Assembly: GCF_000826545.1 (NCBI RefSeq)
Contig: NZ_CDME01000015.1
Coordinates: 1 to 64,000 of the forward strand
DNA length: 64,000 bases
Source: Kibdelosporangium sp. MJ126-NF4
GTDB taxonomy: Bacteria; Actinomycetota; Actinomycetes; Mycobacteriales; Pseudonocardiaceae
Reading direction: 5' to 3'
The notes beneath the pieces are model-generated. The model did no database searches. It was not told where the DNA came from and saw nothing but the letters and a program-made list of their open reading frames with translations. The first letter of the stretch is position 1; every line of letters begins with the position of its first letter. The position numbers were made by a program, and so were the translations under genes. Below are positions 1-8,995 of this stretch, in pieces.

Positions 1-2
1 CA

Positions 3-122
3 CCCCGACACCTCCTCACCCAACTCGCCGAATGGACACGATGGGGCCACTTCACCAAAACCACCAAAGGCCACTACACCCTCACCCACCCACCCACCTC
101 GACAACACCACCAACCCCCTAA
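3..122 (+). CDS. C-terminal fragment of an unidentified protein
   Basis: The third forward frame is open from the window edge to a TAA at 120-122 and gives the last 39 residues of a protein. The visible part contains LLTQLAEWTRWGHFTKTT and a threonine/proline-rich tail, resembling the end of a small winged-helix or replication-type domain. Codon use is strongly C-ending. The fragment is too short to assign a family, and the other two forward frames are also open here, so the call is tentative. Confidence 0.35.
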   Translation, partial: PRHLLTQLAEWTRWGHFTKTTKGHYTLTHPPTSTTPPTP

Positions 123-348
123 CTACGCGGCATTGCTGTGGGTCGGTTTGGGTAGGCCGACCTCCTGACCCGTCGTGGTTTGGCTGCGCCCAGGCCATAC
201 GGAAGGGAACACACCCGAAGCACCCCCATGCGCTTGCGCGCGGGCTGCTCTGCGCTGGCGCGCGAGCCACCAGCACTCCCTGACCGCGCATACGCGCGAG
301 TCACCTGAGTGATCGGAGGACTTCGCCCGGTTGGTCTAGTCCGTGGCC
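123..348. other. Non-coding stretch upstream of the alpha-galactosidase gene
   Basis: No frame here has a convincing start, ribosome site and codon bias together. There are short GC-rich repeats (for example GCGCGC-containing stretches around 232-262 and a CGCGCATACGCGCG near 286-299) but no clear terminator or RNA gene. The promoter of the next gene begins at its right end. Confidence 0.5.
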
Positions 349-377
349 TTGACGGCGTCGGTGTGGCTGCTTACGTT
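349..377 (+). promoter_or_regulatory. Sigma-70-like promoter of the GH27 gene
   Basis: TTGACG at 349-354 is separated by 17 bases from TACGTT at 372-377, a good match to an actinobacterial housekeeping promoter. Transcription would start near 384, leaving a leader of about 55 bases with the ribosome site AAGGGGA at 427-433. Confidence 0.55.
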
Positions 378-439
378 TCTTGTGCACTCGGGTGCATGTC
401 GCCGCCCCGCACCTGCCAGCCGAGTCAAGGGGACGGCCC

Positions 440-2101
440 ATGCACAGGAGACTTGTGGCGGCGTTGGTTGCTCTGTCCACAACAGCGTCATTCGTTGTCA
501 CGGCGGTCGCTGCGAGCGTGGTTACCGCCGCGCCTGCTCAGGCGTTGGAGAACGGTCTCGCGCGGACACCTCCGATGGGTTTCAACAACTGGAACACCAC
601 GCACTGTCGTGCCGAGTTCAACGAGAAGATGGTCATGGACACCGCCGACATCTTCGTTTCCAGGGGTTTGAAGGACGCTGGCTACCAGTACGTCAACATC
701 GACGACTGCTGGGCCAAGACAGCTCGCAACGCGCAAGGCGATCTCGAACCGGATCCGGTGCGGTTTCCGCGTGGCATCAAGTTCGTTGCCGACTACGTCC
801 ATGCCAAGGGGCTGAAGTTCGGCATCTATACCAGTGCGGGCACGAAAACCTGCAACACAGCGGGCTTCCCCGGCGGGCTGAACAACGAACAGCGTGATGC
901 CAACCTGTTCGCGTCCTGGGGCGTGGACTACCTGAAGTACGACAACTGCAACAACCAGGGCGTTGACGCGAAACAGCGCTACACCAAGATGCGGGACGCC
1001 CTCGCCGCCACTGGCCGTCCGATCGTTTTCTCGATCTGCGAGTGGGGCCAGAACAAGCCGTGGGAGTGGGCTCAGAACGTCGGCAACCTGTGGCGTACCA
1101 CCGGGGACATCAACGACACCTACGCCAAGATGGTCGACATCTTCAAGAAGAACCTTCCGCTTGCTCCGTACGCCAAGCCTGGCGCGTGGAACGACCCGGA
1201 CATGCTTGAGGTCGGCAACGGCGGCATGACGCCGACCGAGTACCGCTCGCACTTCAGCCTGTGGGCGGTCATGGCCGCTCCTCTTCTCATCGGCGCCGAC
1301 CTGCGCAAGGTCAACGCCGAGAACTTCCAGACCCTGCTCAACCGGGACGTCATCGACGTCGACCAGGACCGGCTCGGCGTGCAGGGCAGGCAGATCTCCT
1401 TGTCCGGCAACAACTACGTGATCTCCAAGCCGCTCTCGAACAGCGACTACGCGGTCGTGTTGTTCAACAACAACTCCTCCGCGCAGACGATCAGCACAAC
1501 CGCTTCCGCGATCGGCATCGGCACTTCGTCGTCCTACAACCTCAAGGACCTGTGGTCCAAGTCCAGCCGGACGACCACTGGCGCGATCAGCGCGTCGGTT
1601 CCGGCGCACGGAACTGTCATGTACCGGGTCAGCAAAGGTGTTCGCACGCCACCGGCCGCCGGGACGCACCATGTGTCCGACCTCAGTTGGGACACCGCCA
1701 CCAGTGGTTGGGGCCCGGTCGAGAAGGACCGGAGCAACGGCAACCAGGCCGCTGGTGACGGCAGGACACTGACCATCAACGGCACCACGTACGCCAAAGG
1801 CCTTGGTGTGCACGCGGTCAGCGAGATCTCCTTCTACCTCGGCCGCGCGTGCAAAGCTTTCTCGGCCAGTGTCGGTATCGACGACGAGGTGGCGGGATCC
1901 AATGGCTCCGTTGTGTTCCAGGTGTTCGCCGACGGCACGAAGATCGCGGACAGTGGCACCATGACCGGCGCCACCGCCGCGAGACAACTGTCCGGGTCGT
2001 TGGCCAATGCCGAACTGCTCCGCCTTGTCGTCACCAACGGCGGCGACAACATCGACCACGACCATGCCGACTGGGCGAATCCCGCCGTCACCTGCGGCTA
2101 A
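440..2101 (+). CDS. Secreted GH27 alpha-galactosidase with C-terminal NPCBM domain
   Basis: Predicted exported enzyme that removes terminal alpha-linked galactose from galactosides. The ATG at 440 is chosen because a ribosome site precedes it by 6 bases and it starts a signal peptide (MHRRL, long hydrophobic core, APAQA cleavage near residue 35). The GH27 barrel shows MGFNNWN (46-52), IDDCW (87-91), YLKYDNC with nucleophile Asp168, and RTTGDI with acid/base Asp223. Residues from about 430 to the end form an NPCBM/F5-8-type carbohydrate-binding domain (GLGVHA, YLGRACKAFSASVG). The length of 553 residues fits a GH27-plus-NPCBM enzyme. It stands alone with its own promoter. Alpha-N-acetylgalactosaminidase or arabinopyranosidase activity within GH27 cannot be excluded. 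Confidence 0.9.
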   Translation: MHRRLVAALVALSTTASFVVTAVAASVVTAAPAQALENGLARTPPMGFNNWNTTHCRAEFNEKMVMDTADIFVSRGLKDAGYQYVNIDDCWAKTARNAQGDLEPDPVRFPRGIKFVADYVHAKGLKFGIYTSAGTKTCNTAGFPGGLNNEQRDANLFASWGVDYLKYDNCNNQGVDAKQRYTKMRDALAATGRPIVFSICEWGQNKPWEWAQNVGNLWRTTGDINDTYAKMVDIFKKNLPLAPYAKPGAWNDPDMLEVGNGGMTPTEYRSHFSLWAVMAAPLLIGADLRKVNAENFQTLLNRDVIDVDQDRLGVQGRQISLSGNNYVISKPLSNSDYAVVLFNNNSSAQTISTTASAIGIGTSSSYNLKDLWSKSSRTTTGAISASVPAHGTVMYRVSKGVRTPPAAGTHHVSDLSWDTATSGWGPVEKDRSNGNQAAGDGRTLTINGTTYAKGLGVHAVSEISFYLGRACKAFSASVGIDDEVAGSNGSVVFQVFADGTKIADSGTMTGATAARQLSGSLANAELLRLVVTNGGDNIDHDHADWANPAVTCG

Positions 2102-2112
2102 CCCACGCAACA

Positions 2113-2153
2113 AAGGCCACCTTGGTTGCGCTCCACGCACCAAAGGTGGCCTT
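2113..2153. repeat. Intergenic hairpin with perfect 11-bp arms
   Basis: AAGGCCACCTT at 2113-2123 is exactly complementary to AAGGTGGCCTT at 2143-2153, with a 19-base loop. The two halves also resemble direct repeats, each followed by a GTTGCG string. It lies 11 bases after the alpha-galactosidase stop, so it could act as a terminator, although no U-run follows. Confidence 0.6.
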
Positions 2154-2203
2154 CGTTGCGCCCCACACCGCAAAAGTGGGTGGGGATAGGGCAGGCTGTA
2201 GGC

Positions 2204-3601
2204 GTGACTGCGTACGACTACGACCTGATCGTCATCGGTTCGGGGCCCGGCGGGCAGAAGGCCGCGATCGCCGCCGCCAAGCTGGGCAAACGAGTCGCCA
2301 TCGTGGACAAACACGACATGATCGGCGGCGTTTGCGTCAACACGGGGACCATCCCGTCCAAGACGCTGCGCGAGGCGGTGCTGTACCTGACCGGAATGGC
2401 CCAGCGTGAGCTGTACGGCGCGAGCTACCGGGTCAAGCAGGACATCACCATCGCCGACCTGCTGTCCCGCACGCAGCACGTGATCGGCCGTGAGGTCGAG
2501 GTCGTGCGTGCGCAGTTGCTGCGCAACCACGTCGATATCGTCGACGGGCTCGCGAAGTTCGTCGATCCGCACACTGTCGCGGTCGAGGGGCGCACGCGCA
2601 CGGCGATCAGCGCCGAGAAGCTCGTGATCGCCACCGGGACTCGTCCGGCCAGGCCGAGCGCGGTCGACTTCGACGAGGCGCGGGTGCTCGACTCCGACGA
2701 GATCCTGCAGCTGGAGACCATCCCGGCCTCCATGGTCGTGGTCGGCGCCGGAGTCATCGGCATCGAGTACGCGTCCATGTTCGCCGCGCTCGGCAGTCGG
2801 GTGACCGTCGTTGAGCAGCGGGAACGGATGCTGGAGTTCTGCGATCCGGAGATCGTCGAGTCGCTCAAGTTCCACCTGCGCGACCTCGCGGTCACGTTCC
2901 GGTTCGGCGAGAAGGTCGTCGACGTCGCGGTGAACAACCACGCCACGGTGACCACGCTGGCCAGCGGCAAACGGATCCCTGCCGAGGCGGTGATGTACTC
3001 GGCGGGCCGCCAGGGCGTGACCGACGCGCTCGACCTGGACAAGGCCGGACTGGCAGCGGACAAGCGGGGCAGGCTGGAGGTCGGCCCGCAGTTCCAGACG
3101 CCGGTCGACCACATCTACGCCGTCGGCGACGTGATCGGGTTTCCCGCGCTGGCCGCCACCTCGATGGACCAGGGCAGGCTGGCCGCGTACCACGCGTTCG
3201 GCGAGCCCGCGCACGAGCTCGGGGCGCTGCAGCCGATCGGGATCTACACGATCCCGGAGATCTCGTACGTCGGTGCCACCGAGGCGGAGCTGACCACGTC
3301 GTCCGTGCCCTACGAGATCGGTACGGCGCGGTACCGCGAGCTCGCCCGCGGTACGATCGCCGGTGACTCGTACGGGATGCTCAAGCTTCTGGTGTCCACA
3401 ACGGACCGCAAGATCCTCGGTGTGCACGTGTTCGGCACCGGCGCAACGGATCTGGTGCACATCGGGCAGGCGGTGATGGGCTGCGGCGGCACAGTCGACT
3501 ACCTCGTCGACGCGATCTTCAACTACCCGACGCTGTCGGAGGCTTACAAGGTCGCCGCGCTCGACGCCACGAACAAGATCAGGGCACTGGACCGGTTCTA
3601 G
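2204..3601 (+). CDS. sthA: Soluble NAD(P) transhydrogenase (SthA type)
   Basis: FAD-dependent cytoplasmic enzyme expected to exchange hydride between NADPH and NAD. It has the pyridine nucleotide-disulfide oxidoreductase layout: an N-terminal FAD Rossmann motif GSGPGG, a second NAD(P) Rossmann motif [17 protein letters not shown], an [10 protein letters not shown] contact, and a C-terminal dimerisation domain. The usual redox pair CxxxxC is replaced by Cys44 and Thr49 in [10 protein letters not shown]. This loss is typical of SthA/UdhA rather than lipoamide dehydrogenase or mercuric reductase. The GTG at 2204 matches the family start; CAGGCT at 2192-2197 suggests a leaderless transcript. Length 465 residues is normal for the family. 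Confidence 0.85.
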   Translation: MTAYDYDLIVIGSGPGGQKAAIAAAKLGKRVAIVDKHDMIGGVCVNTGTIPSKTLREAVLYLTGMAQRELYGASYRVKQDITIADLLSRTQHVIGREVEVVRAQLLRNHVDIVDGLAKFVDPHTVAVEGRTRTAISAEKLVIATGTRPARPSAVDFDEARVLDSDEILQLETIPASMVVVGAGVIGIEYASMFAALGSRVTVVEQRERMLEFCDPEIVESLKFHLRDLAVTFRFGEKVVDVAVNNHATVTTLASGKRIPAEAVMYSAGRQGVTDALDLDKAGLAADKRGRLEVGPQFQTPVDHIYAVGDVIGFPALAATSMDQGRLAAYHAFGEPAHELGALQPIGIYTIPEISYVGATEAELTTSSVPYEIGTARYRELARGTIAGDSYGMLKLLVSTTDRKILGVHVFGTGATDLVHIGQAVMGCGGTVDYLVDAIFNYPTLSEAYKVAALDATNKIRALDRF

Positions 3602-3692
3602 GCCCTGGACCTGAGCTGCGTTTTTGGCGCCGATATCGGACTGGCACAAGATCGGTCACCCCCAGCCGCGCGGAAACAGGCACACTTGAGGG

Positions 3693-5090
3693 GTGAATCG
3701 GTCATTCGGCGTAGCCAGTGCGGCGCTGGCCCTAGCCCTCGCGTTGTCCGCGTGCACGGTCACAGTGCAGGGCGTGCCGCTGGGCACCGGCCGCGTGGTC
3801 AATCCCGACAAGCAGGAAGACGTCGACACGTCGTTCATCAAGAACACCGACGACGGCGAGATCGACAAACTGGCCGGAACGGTGATCAAGGACGTCGAGC
3901 GGTTCTGGGAGGAGTCCTTCCCCAGAACCTTCGACGCCAAGCCGTGGCAGCCGTTGCGCGGCGGGTACTACTCGGTGGACACGAGTGACAAGTCCGCACC
4001 GGCGCCGCCGTGCACCGACCAGGCCTCGGACGTGGAGGGCAACGCCTTCTACTGCCCGTCGGCGGACATCATCGCGTGGGACCGCGCGTCGCTGCTGCCC
4101 GTGCTGAAGGACAAGTTCGGCGAGGCGGCGGTGATGCTGGTGCTGGCGCACGAGATGGGCCACGCTGTGCAGCGCCGCGCGGGCATCACCCAGCAGGCAC
4201 AGAGCCGAGACCCGCAGCGCTATCCGACGATCCTGCTGGAGTCACAGGCCGACTGCTACGCCGGTTCGTTCGTGCGCTGGGTGTCCGACGGCAATGCCAA
4301 CGTCCTGCAACTGGACCGGGACTCGCTTGACCCGGCGCTGGAGGCGATGGTCCTGTTCAAGGACCCGGTCGGCACCGAACAAACCGCGCAGGGCGCACAC
4401 GGCGACGCGTTCGACCGCGTGTCGGCGTTCCAGGACGGGTACGAGAAGGGCTCGAAGCTCTGCTCGGAGATCACGGTCGACAACCGTGTCTTCACCCAGC
4501 GCGGGTTCCAGACCAGGCAGGACGAGGCCACCGGCGGCAACCTGCCGTTCGACGAGGCGATCAAGTCGCTCGAACCGGACCTGAACGCGTTCATGAAGGA
4601 CGCGGCGAGCAAGGTCGGCAAGCAGTGGCCCGACCCCAAGCTCGACCGGGTGACCAGCGCACCGCGGTGCAGCAAGGGCGACCAGGGACCGGTGGCGTAC
4701 TGCCCCGACGACAAGAGCATCGACCTGCAGACCAAGGGCAAACTGACGGACCTGCACAGCAGGATCGGGGACTGGTCCACCGGAACCATCATCAGCAGCC
4801 GGTACGCCCTCGGCCTGCTCGCGGCGCTGAACAAGCCGCTGACCGGGCCGGAGGCCCAGCGCGCGGCGTTGTGCGTGTCCGGTGCGTACAGCAAGTTCCT
4901 GCTCACCCGCGAGGGCGACAAGATCTTCACGCTGTCCCCCGGTGACCTGGACGAAGCGGTCCAGGTGCTGCTGGGTTACGACTATCCCGCGCGGGACATC
5001 GACGGCAAGGCGCCCGCGACCGGATTCGAGCGGGTCGCGGCGTTCCGGACAGGCGCGGTGGACGGTATGGCAGCGTGCGGCCTGAATTGA
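3693..5090 (+). CDS. Zinc-metallopeptidase-like lipoprotein, copy 1
   Basis: Predicted membrane-anchored extracellular protein of 465 residues. The N-terminus is a lipoprotein signal (hydrophobic run ending LSAC, Cys21). HEMGH at residues 153-157 within LAHEMGHAVQ is the zinc-binding HExxH of the putative neutral zinc metallopeptidase family, with a downstream QADCYAG segment that supplies a further acidic residue. The paired FYCP and YCPDD motifs recur in the C-terminal half. A paralogue follows directly (5157-6602), with conserved motif order. The GTG start at 3693 lies 8 bases after CACACT, a possible leaderless promoter. Substrate is unknown. Confidence 0.75.
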   Translation: MNRSFGVASAALALALALSACTVTVQGVPLGTGRVVNPDKQEDVDTSFIKNTDDGEIDKLAGTVIKDVERFWEESFPRTFDAKPWQPLRGGYYSVDTSDKSAPAPPCTDQASDVEGNAFYCPSADIIAWDRASLLPVLKDKFGEAAVMLVLAHEMGHAVQRRAGITQQAQSRDPQRYPTILLESQADCYAGSFVRWVSDGNANVLQLDRDSLDPALEAMVLFKDPVGTEQTAQGAHGDAFDRVSAFQDGYEKGSKLCSEITVDNRVFTQRGFQTRQDEATGGNLPFDEAIKSLEPDLNAFMKDAASKVGKQWPDPKLDRVTSAPRCSKGDQGPVAYCPDDKSIDLQTKGKLTDLHSRIGDWSTGTIISSRYALGLLAALNKPLTGPEAQRAALCVSGAYSKFLLTREGDKIFTLSPGDLDEAVQVLLGYDYPARDIDGKAPATGFERVAAFRTGAVDGMAACGLN

Positions 5091-5144
5091 CGTAACGGTT
5101 GACACTGTTATCCCGATTACGGCGTGTCGCTCAGCGGTGACCGC

Positions 5145-5150
5145 TAGGGT
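5145..5150 (+). promoter_or_regulatory. -10 box for a leaderless transcript
   Basis: TAGGGT ends 7 bases before the GTG at 5157, the spacing seen in leaderless actinobacterial genes, and no ribosome site is visible. A separate TTGACA at 5099-5104 is too far upstream to be its -35 partner. Confidence 0.45.
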
Positions 5151-5156
5151 CCCCCC

Positions 5157-6602
5157 GTGCGGTCATATCTCCCATTGGCGCTCGCAGGCGCCGTACTTGC
5201 GCTGGTCAGCTGCGCTTCGCCGGTGCCGGGCAACCCCAAAGCCGAGGGCGAAGTCGACGCTGGCTCGGTCGCGGGCCTCCCCGTGACGAACGACGACCAA
5301 GTACGCAGTGGACCCCGTGACGGCGCCCCCAAGGCGGACCTGACAGCTGAGAACGCCGACAACGGCGACATGGATCAGCTCGCGTTGGGTGCGCTCGCCG
5401 ATCTGTACGAGTACTGGGGCGAACGGATGCCCGCGGACTTCGCGGGCCAGAAGTTCGCGCCGCTGGCGCGACTGGTGTCGTACGACTCCAAGGGCAAGGC
5501 GCTGAAGATCTGCCAGACGTCGACGTCCGGCCTGGTCAACGCGTTCTACTGCAGCCTCGACGACAGCATCGCGTGGGACCGGGGCGTGCTGCTGCCGGAT
5601 CTGGACAAACAGTTCGGCAAGATGTCCGCGGTGACCGTGCTCGCGCACGAGGTCGGCCACGCCGTGCAGTTCAAGCTCGGCGACAAGAGCGGCATCACGC
5701 AGGCCACGAAGACGATCGTCAAGGAACAGCAGGCCGACTGCTACGCGGGCGGTTTCTTCCGGTGGATCGCCGACGGCAAGTCCAAGCGGTTCCAGATCTC
5801 CACCGGCGAGGGCCTGAACAAGATCCTCGCCACCATGTTCTTCATCCGCGACCCCGCGGGCACGGACGCGAACAAGCAGGGCGCGCACGGCCTGGCGTGG
5901 GACCGGGTGTACGCGTTCCAGGCCGGTTTCAGCAACGGCCCGAAGACATGCGCGAAGATGGACCAGAAGGAGATCGACAGCCGGATCAGCGAGGACAAGT
6001 TCGACCAGAAGGACAAGGGCGGCAACGTCAAGGTCGACGCCGACAAGATCCGCAAGATCAAGATCAGCCTGGACGAGGCGTTCAAGGCAAGTGGTGCCAA
6101 GCTGCCCGAACTGAAGGACAACGGCTCGCGGTGCCAGGACGGCAAGTCCACCGAGCCGGTCGCGTACTGCCCGTCGGACAACACCGTGGTACTGGACGCC
6201 AAGAAACTCGCGGCCCTCGGGACTCCACCGAAACGCGGCCAGGAGATCGGCGAGGACGGCGCGGGGATCGGCGACTTCGCAGCGTTCGCCGAGATCGCGT
6301 CCCGCTACACGATGGCCATTCAGAAGAACAGCGGCCTTGCCCTCGACAACGAGAAAGCCGGGTTGCGTACCGCCTGCCTGACCGGGGCGTGGGCACATGT
6401 CGCGGAGCGGCCCGCCTCGGGCGACAACGTGCTGCGGATGTCGCCCGGTGACCTCGACGAGGCCGTCGCGGAGATGCTGATGGGCCAGAGCCTGATCGCC
6501 GCGGACATCAACGGCAACCCCGTCAAGGCCGGGTTCGCCCGAGTCGAGGCGTTCCGGATCGGTTACACCAACGCCAAGGAATGCACGGCCCGCTTCGCCT
6601 GA
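5157..6602 (+). CDS. Zinc-metallopeptidase-like lipoprotein, copy 2
   Basis: Second member of a tandem pair with the gene at 3693-5090. It has a lipoprotein signal (LVSC), the zinc motif HEVGH at residues 164-168 (LAHEVGHAVQ), the shared KEQQADCYAGGFFRW segment, and matching DLDEAV and VEAFRIGY motifs near the C-terminus. The 481 residues include a lysine- and aspartate-rich insertion (residues about 275-330). It is expected to sit on the outer face of the membrane. The pair probably arose by duplication. No peptidase substrate or partner is evident from the neighbours. Confidence 0.75.
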   Translation: MRSYLPLALAGAVLALVSCASPVPGNPKAEGEVDAGSVAGLPVTNDDQVRSGPRDGAPKADLTAENADNGDMDQLALGALADLYEYWGERMPADFAGQKFAPLARLVSYDSKGKALKICQTSTSGLVNAFYCSLDDSIAWDRGVLLPDLDKQFGKMSAVTVLAHEVGHAVQFKLGDKSGITQATKTIVKEQQADCYAGGFFRWIADGKSKRFQISTGEGLNKILATMFFIRDPAGTDANKQGAHGLAWDRVYAFQAGFSNGPKTCAKMDQKEIDSRISEDKFDQKDKGGNVKVDADKIRKIKISLDEAFKASGAKLPELKDNGSRCQDGKSTEPVAYCPSDNTVVLDAKKLAALGTPPKRGQEIGEDGAGIGDFAAFAEIASRYTMAIQKNSGLALDNEKAGLRTACLTGAWAHVAERPASGDNVLRMSPGDLDEAVAEMLMGQSLIAADINGNPVKAGFARVEAFRIGYTNAKECTARFA

Positions 6603-6614
6603 TCCCTCATCCGA

Positions 6615-6654
6615 CAACGGCCCCTGTCGCGTTTCGACGCGGTGGGGGCCGTTG
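6615..6654. terminator. Bidirectional terminator between convergent genes
   Basis: CAACGGCCCC at 6615-6624 pairs perfectly with GGGGCCGTTG at 6645-6654. A smaller GTCG/CGAC hairpin sits in the loop. It lies between the stop at 6602 and the minus-strand stop at 6657. Confidence 0.6.
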
Positions 6655-6656
6655 CG

Positions 6657-7181
6657 CTACTCGCCTGTCGCGCCGTCGATCTGCTCGCGCAGGAAATCCG
6701 CGTGCCCGTTGTGTCGGGCGTATTCCTCGATCATGTGAACAAGCACCCAGCGAGCAGTGACCGCACCCAGTTTCGGGTGTTCGAAGGTGTGGTCGAGATC
6801 CGCCTTGGCCAGCGCCTGCCTGGCCTTCTCCATCGACGTGAGTAGGTACTCGTAGTCCTGCTGCGCTGTTTCGGCCGTGGCGCCGGTGAATTCGCTGTCC
6901 TCGTCGTCGGGGTCGGTCAGGAAGTACCGGAACTCCACCGGCTGACCGGCTATCCGGTTCAGGAACCACGCGATTTCCACGTCCGCGATGTGGCGCACAA
7001 TTCCCAGCAACGACATGGGCGACGGCGGCACGGCCCGCTGGGCCAGCTGTTCATCGGTCAGGCCGGAGCACTTCCACAACAAGGTCGCGCGGTGATATTC
7101 CAGGAATCCGATGAGCACAGCGCGTTCATCGCCGACAAAAGGCCCGTCGGGCCTGGTCACTTCGGGAGCAGTCCAAGACAT
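6657..7181 (-). CDS. DinB-family protein (DUF664 type)
   Basis: Cytoplasmic four-helix protein of 174 residues in the DinB/mycothiol-dependent superfamily. Metal-ligand histidines are visible in GIVRHIADVE (His64) and EEYARHNGHADFLRE (His157, His160), matching the family triad. Many relatives are annotated as DUF664 or mycothiol transferase-like proteins; the reaction is not known. The ATG at 7181 is chosen because the family usually begins about 15-20 residues before the GDERA helix. It lies 14 bases downstream of a MarR gene on the same strand and may be co-transcribed with it. Confidence 0.8.
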   Translation of the reverse strand: MSWTAPEVTRPDGPFVGDERAVLIGFLEYHRATLLWKCSGLTDEQLAQRAVPPSPMSLLGIVRHIADVEIAWFLNRIAGQPVEFRYFLTDPDDEDSEFTGATAETAQQDYEYLLTSMEKARQALAKADLDHTFEHPKLGAVTARWVLVHMIEEYARHNGHADFLREQIDGATGE

Positions 7182-7195
7182 ACCGCAGTCAAGCA

Positions 7196-7699
7196 CTAGT
7201 CGGTGAAATCGCCGACCGATTTGCGGACCCTGGCGAGCAGGTCCGACAGCTGCTTGGTCTGCCGCGCGGTCAGGCCGCGCAGGCCGAAGTCGATCTCGGT
7301 GACCGCCTGGGTCGCCACCTCCCGGCGGTCCCGACCGGCCTGGGTGATCTCTGTCAGCGTGGTCCTGCGGTCGGTGGGGTGCGGGGTTCGTTTCACCAGG
7401 CCGTCGGCTTCCAGGCGGTCCACGATGTTCGTGACGCTGGTGGGGTGCAGCTGCAGGCGTTCGCCCATGACCCGCATCGGCAGGCTGCCGCGCTTGGAGA
7501 ACGACAGCAGCACCAGCGCCTCGTAGCGGGCGAAGGTCAGGCTGTGCGGGCGCAGTGCGCCGTCCACCGCGGACTGGATGATCTGCTGGACACGCATCAC
7601 ACTCGTCACCGCGGCCATCGCGTCCGACGGTCCGATGCGCTCCTCCCACAGTTCGGCCGCGCGGGCGATCGGATCGAACGGCAACGGACGTGACGTCAT
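7196..7699 (-). CDS. MarR-family transcriptional regulator
   Basis: Winged-helix repressor of 167 residues. The DNA-binding core runs from [13 protein letters not shown] through [20 protein letters not shown] (recognition helix) to the wing [12 protein letters not shown], the classic DxRxx wing. The C-terminal helix completes the dimer interface. The ATG at 7699 overlaps a perfect TGACGTCA palindrome at 7691-7698, a possible autoregulatory site. It is divergent from the thiamine-binding-type gene at 7758 and upstream of the DinB gene, its most likely target partner. Confidence 0.85.
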   Translation of the reverse strand: MTSRPLPFDPIARAAELWEERIGPSDAMAAVTSVMRVQQIIQSAVDGALRPHSLTFARYEALVLLSFSKRGSLPMRVMGERLQLHPTSVTNIVDRLEADGLVKRTPHPTDRRTTLTEITQAGRDRREVATQAVTEIDFGLRGLTARQTKQLSDLLARVRKSVGDFTD

Positions 7700-7757
7700 G
7701 GCGCAAAAAGCTACCAGGCGGTATCCATACGGACAGCGAAGCGGAAAGGAGAGCCAC

Positions 7758-8057
7758 ATGCTGGTGGCGTTCAGCGTCGCACCACTGGGTGGTGAGTCCG
7801 ACAGCGTGGCCGAGGCGGTCGCGCGGGCAGTCAGGGTCGTGCGCGAGTCCGGCCTGCCCAATCGCACGAGTGCCATGTTCACCGAGATCGAGGGCGAGTG
7901 GGACGAGGTGATGGCGGTGGTCAAGAAGGCCGTCGACGTCCTGCAGGCCGAGGCTCCCCGGGTCAGCCTGGTGCTCAAGGCCGACATCCGGCCTGGCCAC
8001 ACCGGGCAGATCACGGCCAAGGTCGAACGCGTGGAGCAGTACCTTGAGCAGCACTAG
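7758..8057 (+). CDS. MTH1187/YkoF-type thiamine-binding protein
   Basis: Small cytoplasmic protein of 99 residues in the MTH1187/DUF77 family, ferredoxin-like folds that bind thiamine or related ligands. Diagnostic parts are [11 protein letters not shown] at the N-terminus, [17 protein letters not shown] in the middle and [12 protein letters not shown] near the end. The ATG at 7758 is supported by AAAGGAGAG at 7745-7753. It overlaps the next gene by 14 bases, suggesting translational coupling. Confidence 0.8.
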   Translation: MLVAFSVAPLGGESDSVAEAVARAVRVVRESGLPNRTSAMFTEIEGEWDEVMAVVKKAVDVLQAEAPRVSLVLKADIRPGHTGQITAKVERVEQYLEQH

Positions 8058-8895
8058 CCGGGCCATGTGGCTGCTGTTCGAGACCTACCACGACGTCACG
8101 TACTTCACACCGGAGTCCCGCGCCGCCACGGACGCACTGGGGTGCAAGGGCGGCTGGATGGGGTACTTCGGGATGCGGGCCGCCCCGCTCGGCGCGGTCG
8201 CGCCGGAGATGGTGGTCTCGTCGTTCTACAACTTCCACCCGTGGATGGTTCGCCGGGCCATCCCGGACGCGTGGCGGGTCGCGCCGCCCGAGCAGTACCT
8301 GGAGACCCGCCTGAACGGTGTGGCAGGGGCGCTCACGCGGATGTTGGGGGACCATGACGTGACTGAAGCGGCCGAGCTGGCCATGGCGGCGGCCAAGCAC
8401 GCTCCCATCGCCGGTCGGCCGCTCGCCGCGGCGAACGCGATCCTCGACGTCCCAGAGCAGCCTCGTCTCAAACTCTGGCACGCGGCGACCATTCTGCGGG
8501 AGTCCCGGGGCGACGGCCACGTCGCCGCCCTGGTCGCCGCGCCACTGGACCCGGTCGAGGCGCTGGTGCTGTTCGCGCTGGACCGTGGCGTGGACCCGGC
8601 GTACATGCGGGTGGCGCGTGGCTGGTCCGACGAGGAATGGGCAGGGGCGCAGGAGCGGCTCAGCCAGCGCGGCCTGGTTCGTGACGGGGCGATCAGCGAC
8701 GAGGGAACAGCCCTGCGCGACGACATCGAAACCCGCACCGACGAAGCCGCTGAGCAGCCGTGGCGCGCCCTGGGAAGCGAGCGGACGCAACGCCTGGCCG
8801 AGCTGCTGAAACCCCTCGCGCTCGCGCTGGGCGGGCAGAACGAGGCGATGCGGCAGAACCCGATGGCGCTGGACGTGGTCAAAGAGCTGTCCTGA
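8044..8895 (+). CDS. SCO6745-family protein
   Basis: Actinobacteria-specific protein of unknown function, 283 residues. The hallmark N-terminus [19 protein letters not shown] and the [15 protein letters not shown] segment identify the SCO6745 family; the C-terminal half is helical and resembles a winged-helix region ([19 protein letters not shown]). TTG at 8044 is preferred over ATG at 8065 because GGAG lies 7 bases upstream and the family has several residues before RAMW. The start lies inside the upstream gene's end. Confidence 0.75.
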   Translation: MSSTSRAMWLLFETYHDVTYFTPESRAATDALGCKGGWMGYFGMRAAPLGAVAPEMVVSSFYNFHPWMVRRAIPDAWRVAPPEQYLETRLNGVAGALTRMLGDHDVTEAAELAMAAAKHAPIAGRPLAAANAILDVPEQPRLKLWHAATILRESRGDGHVAALVAAPLDPVEALVLFALDRGVDPAYMRVARGWSDEEWAGAQERLSQRGLVRDGAISDEGTALRDDIETRTDEAAEQPWRALGSERTQRLAELLKPLALALGGQNEAMRQNPMALDVVKELS

Positions 8896-8995
8896 GGCCG
8901 GTCGCCTGCGATGTGGCGGATGTGGTGGCGCACACACCTGGCGCTGTCCGGTGACCCGCCCTGACCTGGGCGACGGAACGTGCCAGGATAGATGT

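Noticed and set aside
2204..3601. Dihydrolipoamide dehydrogenase or mercuric reductase
   Set aside because: The second redox cysteine is threonine (position 49), which fits SthA-type transhydrogenase instead.
488..3649. Very long minus-strand open frame of over 1000 codons
   Set aside because: It is antisense to two clear genes (GH27 and SthA), has no motif or start signal, and is a by-product of high GC codon bias.
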